Positions 1 through 6,346 of a stretch of DNA of 8,562 nt are shown piece after piece (position 1 is the first letter of the stretch; every line of letters begins with the position of its first letter). Source of the stretch: Rhodospirillales bacterium (GTDB lineage Bacteria; Pseudomonadota; Alphaproteobacteria; SMXQ01); NCBI GenBank assembly GCA_024638585.1, contig JAHEKA010000082.1, positions 1 to 8,562 of the forward strand, given 5' to 3'. The position numbers were made by a program, and so were the translations under genes. The notes beneath the pieces were generated by a model. It did no database searches, was not told the origin of the DNA, and saw only the letters and a list, made by a program, of their open reading frames with translations.

Positions 1-504
1 CACCAGCTTCTCATAGATCGGATACCAGTATTCATCGCCCAGGCCCGGAGGCGGGTCGAGGCCTTCGCTGGGATCGGGATCAAGCAGGAAGCCCTTGAAG
101 CCGAGTTCCTTGCAGCGCTCCATCTCTTCCAGGCAATTCGCCGGATCGACGCCCCAGTTCTGGGGCAGGGACGCCATGCCGACGAACTTGTCCGGGAACA
201 GCCGGCATTGGGCCTCGGTCAGGTTGTTACACGACGCGGTGAAGTTGTGAACGATGCTTTCCGGCTTCTCCGAATGCATCAGCTGATAGGGCCGGGGGGA
301 GATGATCTGGACATCGGTGCCGACCTCATCCAACTGCTGGAGGTGCGAATTGCCGCCATGGACGGGCTTGTTCAGCGCGGCGAGGATCTCATCGTCGCTC
401 AACTTGACGGTACCGCGGTTGCGCGCCCGGCTCGCCAGAATATTGGCCTTGTAGGCAAACAGCTTTTCGGGCGCGGTGAAATGGGCGTGAATGTCGATGA
501 TCAT
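1..504 (-). CDS. LigJ-like amidohydrolase-family hydratase (N-terminal 168 codons)
   Basis: This is the N-terminal half of an amidohydrolase_2-type protein; the rest lies beyond the left edge. Translation from the ATG at 504 begins MIIDIHAHFTAPEKL, giving the D-x-H-x-H metal motif (His6, His8) on the first barrel strand. Further landmarks are SPRPYQLMHSEKP (about residues 69-81), LPQNWGVDP (113-121), GFKGFLLDPDP (135-145) and YWYPIYEKL near the window edge. These resemble, from memory, 4-oxalomesaconate hydratase LigJ, a zinc-dependent hydratase of the protocatechuate/gallate 4,5-cleavage pathway. The family is about 340 residues, so roughly half is visible. The start is supported by AAGGGGGAG (513-521), 8 bases upstream. 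The gene lies 42 bases downstream of the LigB-like ring-cleavage gene, which fits a next-step role. Other amidohydrolase_2 decarboxylases or hydrolases (ACMSD-like) remain possible because the remaining active-site residues are not visible. Confidence 0.8.
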   Translation of the reverse strand, partial: MIIDIHAHFTAPEKLFAYKANILASRARNRGTVKLSDDEILAALNKPVHGGNSHLQQLDEVGTDVQIISPRPYQLMHSEKPESIVHNFTASCNNLTEAQCRLFPDKFVGMASLPQNWGVDPANCLEEMERCKELGFKGFLLDPDPSEGLDPPPGLGDEYWYPIYEKLV

Positions 505-546
505 GAAACGAACTCCCCCTTGGTGTTGTTGTTCGGTAGATGGGCC

Positions 547-1458
547 TCAAGCCGCCTTGCGGTCCCAGTAGGCAAAGCCCATGGCACAGCCGACCCCGTC
601 GGCGTTGCGGTAGCACGGGACGTAATCGACCATGGTGCCGCCCGAACCGGCGGCGCCGGCGACGGCGATCCAGCAGCGGATTTCCGATGTCCCCGTCGTC
701 AGGACATCGGCGGGCATTCCGGCGAGGTAATCCACGTCGAGCGATTTCAGGGCGGCGATGAAATCCTGATCCAGTTGCTCGTCGATCTTGGTGTGGCTCA
801 GGCCGCCGGATCCGATCACCACGACGCGCCCGGCGTTCGGGCTGTCGGTGATGATCCGGCCCAGGGCCTGGCCGAAATCGAAGCATCGTTTGGCGCTGGG
901 CGCCGGCGGGTAATAGGTGTTGACCATCACCGGCACGATGGCGGGTCCGGAATCGGGAATCAGGAATTTCAGCACCCGGCCGAAGGCGTGGCCGAGACCG
1001 GCGTGGTAGCGGGTTTCCCGGGACCAGGCGGGATCGAAGCCGATGTCCATCAGACCCGTGATCAGCTCGTTGGCGAGTGGGGCGTTGACCCGGTAGCGGG
1101 TCATCTGATCGGTTTCCTTTTCCCCGAAATAGCGGAACTTCACCGTGGCATCGACCTCGTCTTCGATGAAGATGGTGAAGGGCGGCATGTTGTCGAACAG
1201 GATGTTTTCTTCCTGGTCGTCACCCAGGATCACGACGGTATCGGGCGCCCACTCCGCGAGCCGGTCGCGCAGCGCCGCGATGGCGGTATTGCAGCGTGCC
1301 GCGTTGGCCGCCATGGCTTCCGGGGTCAGTTCGGCCTCGATACCGGGCTTGGGATGGAACGGACCCTTGATGCGGGTCGGCAGCTCGCTCCACCTGTCCG
1401 GCGGGGCGAGAAGCTGGGGCGCATGGGACATCGCCATGCAGCCTACGATTTCGGCCAA
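547..1458 (-). CDS. LigB-like class III extradiol ring-cleavage dioxygenase homologue
   Basis: A 303-residue protein matching the LigB fold and length (LigB is about 300 residues). LigB-type enzymes open catechol-type rings next to the hydroxyls using Fe(II) and O2. Conserved sites seen: His12 in the N-terminal MSHAP motif (first metal His), His157 in GLGHAFG, His222 in GSGGLSH (the catalytic His position of LigB), and Glu259 in GTSEIRCW (the metal Glu). The second metal His of LigB (NDH-x-x-N) aligns with Gln82 in GDDQEEN, so that ligand is replaced. No small LigA-type subunit lies beside it and none is fused. Translation probably starts at TTG (1458-1456): a strong AAGGAGG lies 5 bases upstream, and the next in-frame ATGs (codons 8 and 10) would leave too little before His12. 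The gene sits between tctB and the LigJ-like gene. The fold is clear, but the substrate and even dioxygenase activity are inferred. Confidence 0.8.
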   Translation of the reverse strand: MAEIVGCMAMSHAPQLLAPPDRWSELPTRIKGPFHPKPGIEAELTPEAMAANAARCNTAIAALRDRLAEWAPDTVVILGDDQEENILFDNMPPFTIFIEDEVDATVKFRYFGEKETDQMTRYRVNAPLANELITGLMDIGFDPAWSRETRYHAGLGHAFGRVLKFLIPDSGPAIVPVMVNTYYPPAPSAKRCFDFGQALGRIITDSPNAGRVVVIGSGGLSHTKIDEQLDQDFIAALKSLDVDYLAGMPADVLTTGTSEIRCWIAVAGAAGSGGTMVDYVPCYRNADGVGCAMGFAYWDRKAA

Positions 1459-1463
1459 TTCAT

Positions 1464-1470
1464 CCTCCTT
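1464..1470 (-). promoter_or_regulatory. Strong ribosome-binding site fixing a TTG start
   Basis: On the minus strand AAGGAGG lies 5 bases before TTG (1458-1456), preceded by an A-rich leader of about 20 bases. An ATG inside the spacer (1463-1461) is out of frame with the LigB-like protein and too close to the Shine-Dalgarno sequence, so TTG is the best start. Confidence 0.7.
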
Positions 1471-1536
1471 TTTTTGTTTTTTCCTTGTTCAAGTCTACAT
1501 CCCAAAGCGGGGCCCACCAATCAAGCCGCGGGGGTC

Positions 1537-2043
1537 CTAGTCGTTGCCGCGCCATTCGTCGAGAAACAGATCACCGAATACAGATTCCGGCCAATAGACG
1601 TGCATGATCTGATCGTAGATCCCGAAAATGAACGCGCCGAGGGCGATGGCCAGGCCGCCCGCGAGCAACCAGCTCGCGCCGTAAAACCGCGCGTAGATCA
1701 GCACGAAGAGCGGCAACGCCAGTTCCAGCCCGGTGACATGGATCAGGACCAGGAGCCCCAGAAGCCAGGCCCAGATCTCGAACGTGCCCCACAGTGTGGC
1801 CCTTGGGTCCGAATCTTCGAACGTCGGCAGTTCCATGGTCGGCCGCGCCGAAACCGGCGCGGCACCGCGGCTGCGGCCGACGATGTCCAGGACAAGCTGC
1901 GCGGTGGCGAATAGCGCGCCGACGCTGCCCAGCACCAGGATGATGATCGACGCGCGCAGCTGCCACTGGGAGGCGGTCGCCACCGCGGCGACGAGGATCG
2001 CGATGACGAAAACGGTGAACAGGTCGCTCGGCTTGAATTTCAT
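1537..2043 (-). CDS. tctB: TTT transporter small membrane subunit (TctB family)
   Basis: A 168-residue hydrophobic protein with four likely membrane segments (about residues 8-25, 32-55, 88-121 as a tight pair or long hairpin, and 124-147) and a charged loop at about 56-87. This is the size and layout of TctB, the small, poorly conserved membrane protein of tripartite tricarboxylate transporters. It pairs with TctA in the inner membrane to drive ion-coupled uptake of a carboxylate delivered by the periplasmic receptor. The primary sequence alone is weakly diagnostic. The call rests on topology and on lying only 10 bases downstream of tctA. GGAGG directly abuts the ATG with no spacer, so GGGGCGG a few bases further up, or re-initiation by ribosomes ending tctA, probably serves this start. 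The 78-base gap to the next gene is the longest in the transporter half of the cluster. Confidence 0.82.
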   Translation of the reverse strand: MKFKPSDLFTVFVIAILVAAVATASQWQLRASIIILVLGSVGALFATAQLVLDIVGRSRGAAPVSARPTMELPTFEDSDPRATLWGTFEIWAWLLGLLVLIHVTGLELALPLFVLIYARFYGASWLLAGGLAIALGAFIFGIYDQIMHVYWPESVFGDLFLDEWRGND

Positions 2044-2053
2044 CCTCCGCCCC

Positions 2054-3541
2054 CTATTCCGCCGCCTGGGGGGCGAGCGCCGCGCGCCGCGCCTTCCACA
2101 CCGGCCACAGCAATGTGAAGGCGACCAGCGCGCCTAGGATCATCACGCCGGGGCGCCAGATCCAATCCATGTCATAGCGCGCCACCGACAGCCAGAGATA
2201 AAGCTCCACCTTCTGGCCGAGGACGAAGCCCAGCACAATCGGCGCGCGCGGCCAGCCCGTCACTTTCATCAGGTAGCCGAACAGCGACAGGATCAGCAGG
2301 GCGAAAATGTCGATGATCGAGAAATGGGCGGCAAAGGCGCTGAGGAAGGTGAGGCCCACGATCAGCGGCACCAGGATGTAAAAGGGAAAGAAGCAGACAT
2401 AGGCGGCCGGCTTGACCATCGCCCAACAGATGCCCGAGGCGAGGATCTGGGAGAGCACCAGGGCGACGACGATCATCATGATGTAATGGAGCTCGCCCTC
2501 CAGCATTTCCGGACCGGGATTCAGGCCGACGCCGACGAAGGCGATCAACAAAAGCGCCATGGAGGTCGAACCCGGAATGCCGAAGGCCAGGGTGGTCAGG
2601 AGCGCGCCGCCCTCCTTGGCGTTGTTGGAGCTTTCCGGTGCGATCACGCCGCGCACGTCGCCCTTGCCGAAATTCTCGGTATTCCGCTCCGTCTGCTTGG
2701 CGCTGGCATAGGCGAACCAGTCGGCGACGTCGCTTCCCAAACCCGGCAGGATGCCGACCCAGGTGCCGATGGCGGCGGACCGCAACACCAGCCATTTGTG
2801 GCGGAAGGCGTCCTTGATGCCTTCCCACAGGCCGGTGGTGCCCAGTTCACTGACCTCGGCGACGCGTCCCTTCCGGGCGGCCAGCGCGATCATCTCCGGA
2901 ATGGCGAAGATCGAGAGCGAGATCAGCACCACGCTGATCCCGTCCCACAGGTAGGGATGATCGACGTCGAAGCGGATGACGCCGGACTTGATGTCCTGAC
3001 CCACGGTCGACAGCAAGACGCCGAGGACCGCGGCAGACAGCCCCTTGAGCGGCGCGCCCGCGCTCATGGTGCCGATCATGGAAAGCCCCCAGATGGTGAA
3101 CATGAAGAGCTCCGGCGAGCCGAAGCTGCGGACGATGGCTTTCATCACCGGGATGGATCCGAACAGGATCAGCGCGCCGATGATGCCGCCCAGCATGGAC
3201 ACCATGAAGGCCGCCGACAGCGCGCGCCGGGCTTCGCCGTTGCGCGCCATGGGGTAGCCGTCCAACACCGTGGCTTGGGCGCCGGAGCCGCCTGGCACCG
3301 CCACCAGGACCGAGGTAAAGGTATTGCCGGTGTTGCCCACGGTGGTGACGCCGATCAGGAAGGCGATGGCGTTGACCGGCTCCATCAGCATGGCGAAGGG
3401 CAGCAACACGGCGAGCTGGGCGGGGCCGCCGACGCCGGGCAGGGCCCCGCCCCACACACCCAACACCACGCCCAGCACCAGCCATCCGATCGGGATCGGC
3501 TGGGCAAGCGCGGTCAGGCCCTGGAACAAGGCCTCAAACAT
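2054..3541 (-). CDS. tctA: TTT transporter large permease subunit (TctA family)
   Basis: A 495-residue polytopic inner-membrane protein of the TctA family (usual length about 500), the ion-coupled transport subunit of a tripartite tricarboxylate transporter. Family signatures are present in both inverted halves: GGALPGVGGPAQLAVLLPF (31-49) and GILPGLGSDVADWFAYASAK (263-282). Also seen are NTFTSVLVAVPGGSGAQAT (73-91) followed by LDGYPMA (93-99), and FGKGDVRGVIAPESSNNAKE (291-310) followed by LAFGIPGS (318-325). Roughly a dozen hydrophobic stretches cover the rest. It lies 41 bases after the receptor gene and 10 bases before tctB, giving the order C-A-B. No strong Shine-Dalgarno is visible before the ATG at 3541 (only GGGCGG about 11 bases away), so translation may depend on coupling to the upstream gene. 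TctABC systems carry citrate, tartrate or aromatic carboxylates such as terephthalate. The oxygenase neighbours favour an aromatic acid, by inference. Confidence 0.95.
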   Translation of the reverse strand: MFEALFQGLTALAQPIPIGWLVLGVVLGVWGGALPGVGGPAQLAVLLPFAMLMEPVNAIAFLIGVTTVGNTGNTFTSVLVAVPGGSGAQATVLDGYPMARNGEARRALSAAFMVSMLGGIIGALILFGSIPVMKAIVRSFGSPELFMFTIWGLSMIGTMSAGAPLKGLSAAVLGVLLSTVGQDIKSGVIRFDVDHPYLWDGISVVLISLSIFAIPEMIALAARKGRVAEVSELGTTGLWEGIKDAFRHKWLVLRSAAIGTWVGILPGLGSDVADWFAYASAKQTERNTENFGKGDVRGVIAPESSNNAKEGGALLTTLAFGIPGSTSMALLLIAFVGVGLNPGPEMLEGELHYIMMIVVALVLSQILASGICWAMVKPAAYVCFFPFYILVPLIVGLTFLSAFAAHFSIIDIFALLILSLFGYLMKVTGWPRAPIVLGFVLGQKVELYLWLSVARYDMDWIWRPGVMILGALVAFTLLWPVWKARRAALAPQAAE

Positions 3542-3582
3542 GACGCGCCGTACCGCCCGATGGGGCCGAACCTAGCTCCACG

Positions 3583-5115
3583 TTACGGACAGATGACCTT
3601 GCGGGCTTCGACGCGGTCGCCGCGCTTGGCCCAGTTCAGGCTGCAGGTCATGCCGGGCTTGAGCGCGGAGCGCGGCGAAACCTTTCCCGAGACGGAAATT
3701 TCCGAGCGGCTGCCCGAGACCCTGAGCTTCATCGGCTTGCCGCCGTGCTTGAACAGCAGCACCCGGCCGCCGCGCTGCACCTTGTCGAACGTCACCTTGG
3801 CGAGGCAGTCGACCTTGCGGGCCTCGACGCGGTCGCCGCGCTTGGCCCAGTTCGCCAGGCAGGTCATGCCGGGTTTGAGCGCCGAGCGCGGCTTGACCTC
3901 GCCGGCAATGGTGATTTCCGAACGGCTGCCCGACACCCGAAGTTTCATGTCCTTGCCCTTGTGCTTGAACATGAGCACCCGGCCGCCCCGCTTCACCTCA
4001 TCGAAGGTCACGGCGACCTGCGGCTTGCCGCCGCGGCTCACCGGCGGCAGCTTGTATTTCGCCCGCAGGCGTTTGATGACCTCAAGCCCCTTGGGGTCCT
4101 GGGCAATGGCGCCGGCGATGGCGTCATGGGTCTGCTTGCCGGTCAGGATCGTATAGCCGCCGCCGAAGATGTTCGTCGCCTGCTTCTTGAATTCGGGGTC
4201 GTTGGTCGCGGCGATGAACGACGTGCGCAGTGCCGCCAGCCGGTCCTTGGGTGTCTTCGGCGGGACCGAGAAGAATTTGTCCACCGCGCCCGCACCGGTC
4301 CATTGGCGGAAGGCCGACCACACTTCCTTGGGCAGGTTCTTCTCGCGCAGGAGATCCGCGAACACCGGGACGCCTGGAAAATCCGGACGCTTGGTTTCGG
4401 TGACCAGGGCCACGGCGCCCTCGTCCTTGATGAAACGGTTGAGGATCTTCACCGTGCCGGAGCCGAACATGTCGACCTCGCCGCGGCCGTACGCCAGGTA
4501 GATGCCGTTTGAATTGGGATAGCCCAGCACGAATTTCAGGTTCCAGCCGAGGTATTCGGCGCCGAACACCGCAACGGCATCCTGGGTGCGGTCGGTGGAG
4601 ACCGAGCCCATGGCAATCGGCTTGGCCTTGGGGTCGCGCATCTGCTTGAGTGCGGATTTGCGGACGATCTGGACCGACGGTCCGCGTTCCACGGAACCCA
4701 CCTGGCCGAATTCCAGGATGTTGTAGCGAACCGAGGAGGACCCGCGCAGAACCGGACCCAACGCGCCGCCACCGGCGAATACGCCGACGGTCAAGCCGTC
4801 GGGCCGCACCTTCTGGTAGAGATCGTTGGCAGACAAGACCTGGAGCACCTTGTTGCGCACCAGAACCTTGGGGTTGCCGGGAATGTATTTTCCCCAGAAC
4901 CGGGCCACCAGGCGCCCCGTGGTATCGGTGCCGCCGCCCGCCCGCGACGCGATGGCGACGGTGAAGGTCTTGCCCTTGTAGAATCCGTCATCCGCGGCAC
5001 CCGCCGCCTGCGGTGCCAGCAGCACCGCCGCTGCCGCCGCGAGAACCGGGATGCTCTGCCGGGCGCGCCAACCACCCTTGGGTTGACGGCCGTAGTCTCC
5101 ATTAAGCGCTGTCAT
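3583..5115 (-). CDS. TctC/Bug-type periplasmic solute receptor with duplicated C-terminal Cys domain
   Basis: A 510-residue exported protein. Residues 1-40 form a signal peptide: basic start with Arg17 and Arg19, hydrophobic Ala-rich core at 22-36, and likely cleavage after AGA (38-40). Residues about 41-358 form a Bug/TctC solute-binding domain, with FTVAIASRAGGGTDTTGRLV at 51-70 (first binding loop), NDLYQKVRPDGLTVG at 97-111, and a C-terminal lobe ending near LRAKYKLPP. Such receptors are normally about 320-330 residues. Here about 140 more follow: two 72-residue units (369-440 and 441-510) sharing KLRVSGSRSEI, RSALKPGMTC and NWAKRGDRVEARKV. Each unit has two Cys (419/437 and 491/509), which could form disulfides in the periplasm. 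I do not recognise this domain with certainty. The ATG at 5115 has AGGAGG 6 bases upstream. The gene is followed by tctA and tctB, so it most likely feeds that transporter. Confidence 0.88.
   Translation of the reverse strand: MTALNGDYGRQPKGGWRARQSIPVLAAAAAVLLAPQAAGAADDGFYKGKTFTVAIASRAGGGTDTTGRLVARFWGKYIPGNPKVLVRNKVLQVLSANDLYQKVRPDGLTVGVFAGGGALGPVLRGSSSVRYNILEFGQVGSVERGPSVQIVRKSALKQMRDPKAKPIAMGSVSTDRTQDAVAVFGAEYLGWNLKFVLGYPNSNGIYLAYGRGEVDMFGSGTVKILNRFIKDEGAVALVTETKRPDFPGVPVFADLLREKNLPKEVWSAFRQWTGAGAVDKFFSVPPKTPKDRLAALRTSFIAATNDPEFKKQATNIFGGGYTILTGKQTHDAIAGAIAQDPKGLEVIKRLRAKYKLPPVSRGGKPQVAVTFDEVKRGGRVLMFKHKGKDMKLRVSGSRSEITIAGEVKPRSALKPGMTCLANWAKRGDRVEARKVDCLAKVTFDKVQRGGRVLLFKHGGKPMKLRVSGSRSEISVSGKVSPRSALKPGMTCSLNWAKRGDRVEARKVICP
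3586..4011 (-). repeat. Two tandem 72-codon direct repeats at the 3' end of the receptor gene
   Basis: The last 426 coding bases consist of two head-to-tail units (4011-3796 and 3795-3586) offset by exactly 216 bases. The best conserved stretch starts at 3595 in one copy and 3811 in the other, and runs about 80 bases with only about eight mismatches. The middle of each unit has drifted further but keeps reading frame and length. The high DNA identity suggests a fairly recent internal duplication or ongoing conversion, while the conserved Cys, Gly and Arg positions suggest both copies are under selection. Confidence 0.9.
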
Positions 5116-5163
5116 GTGAGGCCTCCTGTGATGTTGATTGGCTCATACCTGCGGGCCGGCACT

Positions 5164-5193
5164 CGGCGAGCGGGTTGTCTCCCGCCTTCGCCG
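5164..5193 (-). other. GC-rich hairpin between the cupin and receptor genes
   Basis: An inverted repeat just after the cupin stop codon. On the plus strand CGGCGA (5164-5169) and GCGGG (5170-5174) pair with CCCGC (5181-5185) and TCGCCG (5188-5193), leaving a 6-base loop and a 2-base bulge, about 11 base pairs. No T-run follows on the transcribed strand, so it is not a classical intrinsic terminator. It may act as an RNA stability or processing element separating expression of the enzyme and transporter halves of the operon, or it may be incidental in GC-rich DNA. Confidence 0.45.
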
Positions 5194-5195
5194 TG

Positions 5196-6320
5196 CTACT
5201 CCGCTGCGGCGTTCTCCTTTTCGGTGCAGAAGGGGTGATAGGCGCCCATGGCGCATTTCGCCCCGACCTTCTTGAGCGCCGCTTCGAAATCGGCGTGGAC
5301 CTTGGGATCCTCGTCCTCGAACTCGATCTGGGAGCCGCCTTCCTTGATGCTCCGGAAGGTTTCATGGGCCCGGCTTTTGGGCTTCATGAACCGGTAGCGC
5401 CAGTTGTTCCAACGCAGCGCCAGATAGCGCGCCGGCTTGGCGCCGGCGTTGAAATGCTGGTGGAACCACTGGTCGGGCGGGACGACGACGCTGCCCGGTT
5501 TCCAATGCACCCGCTGGAGCTCCGCCCCCTCCGGCCCCAGGTCCGAATATCCGATGCCGTCGATGATGATGACATGCGCCCCCGGCCCGTGGCGGTGGCA
5601 CTTCTTATAGGTGCCGACCGGGAATTCGGAGATATGCGCCCCCATGGTGTTGCCGGCGAGGTCGAACTTCATATTGGTCGACCCCTTGCCGCGCTCGGAA
5701 TAGTCGGCGAGGCCGAGGGTCCGCGTGTCGGGCACGAAATTGGTGGTCATGAAGAAGCGGCCGAAGATCTCGCCCTCGCCGCTGAAGAAATCCTCGGCCT
5801 CGGGATCGAAGCGGTCGGCGAAGACGTAGTCGGAGTTGAACACGTAATCGACGCTGTGAAACAGGTTCATCACGAAGCAGCAGTTGGTCACCGCGTAATA
5901 GCGCACGGCTTCCGAGCCCGACGAATTGAAATGCTGGTAATCGGCGTTGATGGGAATGGCGAACAGGCTGCCCGGGCCCCATTCGAAGCTGTGCTTGCGC
6001 CCATCGCGCTGCCACACCGTCGTCGCGCCGTGGCCTTGGGTGATGTAGACCATCTCCTCGTACATGTGGCGCTGGGGGGTGAGCTGTCCGCCCGGCGGGA
6101 TCTCGCAGATATAGCCGTCGTTGGTGCCGCCGGTGCCTTCCAGATTGACGAAGGCGGCGGGCCCGCCTTTCCTCTCCCAATGGGAAAGCTCCGCCGTATT
6201 GATGTCCTCGATAAAGAAGCCCTCGATGATGGGGATGTTCTGTTCCTTCTGCCACTCGACATAGGTATCGAGCGGGTCGGGCAGCCATCTCTCGTCTTTC
6301 GGGTCTGTTACCTCTGTCAT
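5196..6320 (-). CDS. Double-cupin (bicupin) protein, possible dioxygenase or isomerase
   Basis: A 374-residue soluble protein with two cupin barrels. The C-terminal cupin (about 213-310) has a near-complete metal site: His242 and His244 in CHRHGPGAH, and His287 in the second motif PPDQWFHQHFN, with His249 where cupins usually carry Glu. The N-terminal cupin (about 70-145) looks degenerate: QRHMYEE has one His (85) plus Glu89, and PINADYQHFN carries Tyr128 at the expected His position. The overall plan recalls gentisate/1-hydroxy-2-naphthoate-type ring-cleaving bicupins, but the match is not close enough for a specific name, and similar proteins sometimes carry unreliable annotations. It has no signal peptide, so it acts in the cytoplasm. 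The ATG at 6320 follows GGGAGA, and the gene lies 26 bases after the Rieske gene. A role in processing the aromatic product or protecting an intermediate is inferred from neighbours only. Confidence 0.75.
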   Translation of the reverse strand: MTEVTDPKDERWLPDPLDTYVEWQKEQNIPIIEGFFIEDINTAELSHWERKGGPAAFVNLEGTGGTNDGYICEIPPGGQLTPQRHMYEEMVYITQGHGATTVWQRDGRKHSFEWGPGSLFAIPINADYQHFNSSGSEAVRYYAVTNCCFVMNLFHSVDYVFNSDYVFADRFDPEAEDFFSGEGEIFGRFFMTTNFVPDTRTLGLADYSERGKGSTNMKFDLAGNTMGAHISEFPVGTYKKCHRHGPGAHVIIIDGIGYSDLGPEGAELQRVHWKPGSVVVPPDQWFHQHFNAGAKPARYLALRWNNWRYRFMKPKSRAHETFRSIKEGGSQIEFEDEDPKVHADFEAALKKVGAKCAMGAYHPFCTEKENAAAE

Positions 6321-6346
6321 TGGTCTCCCTGCTTTCCTGTTGCGAT

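Noticed and set aside
1485..1536. Possible internal promoter before the LigB-like gene (TTGATT ... TAGACT)
   Set aside because: The spacing between the two boxes is about 21 bases and the -10-like match is poor. A sigma-70 promoter cannot be supported from this.
208..1914. Long plus-strand open frame (568 codons)
   Set aside because: It runs antisense across the LigB-like gene, tctB and the LigJ-like gene; its translation is low-complexity and has no recognisable domain, whereas the minus frames carry clear family motifs and ribosome sites. It is a product of GC-rich codon bias.
2324..4156. Long plus-strand open frame (610 codons) opposite tctA and the receptor gene
   Set aside because: It crosses the intergenic gap between two well-supported minus-strand genes; its His/Gln/Asp/Gly-rich product and internal duplication simply mirror the antisense of the receptor repeats.
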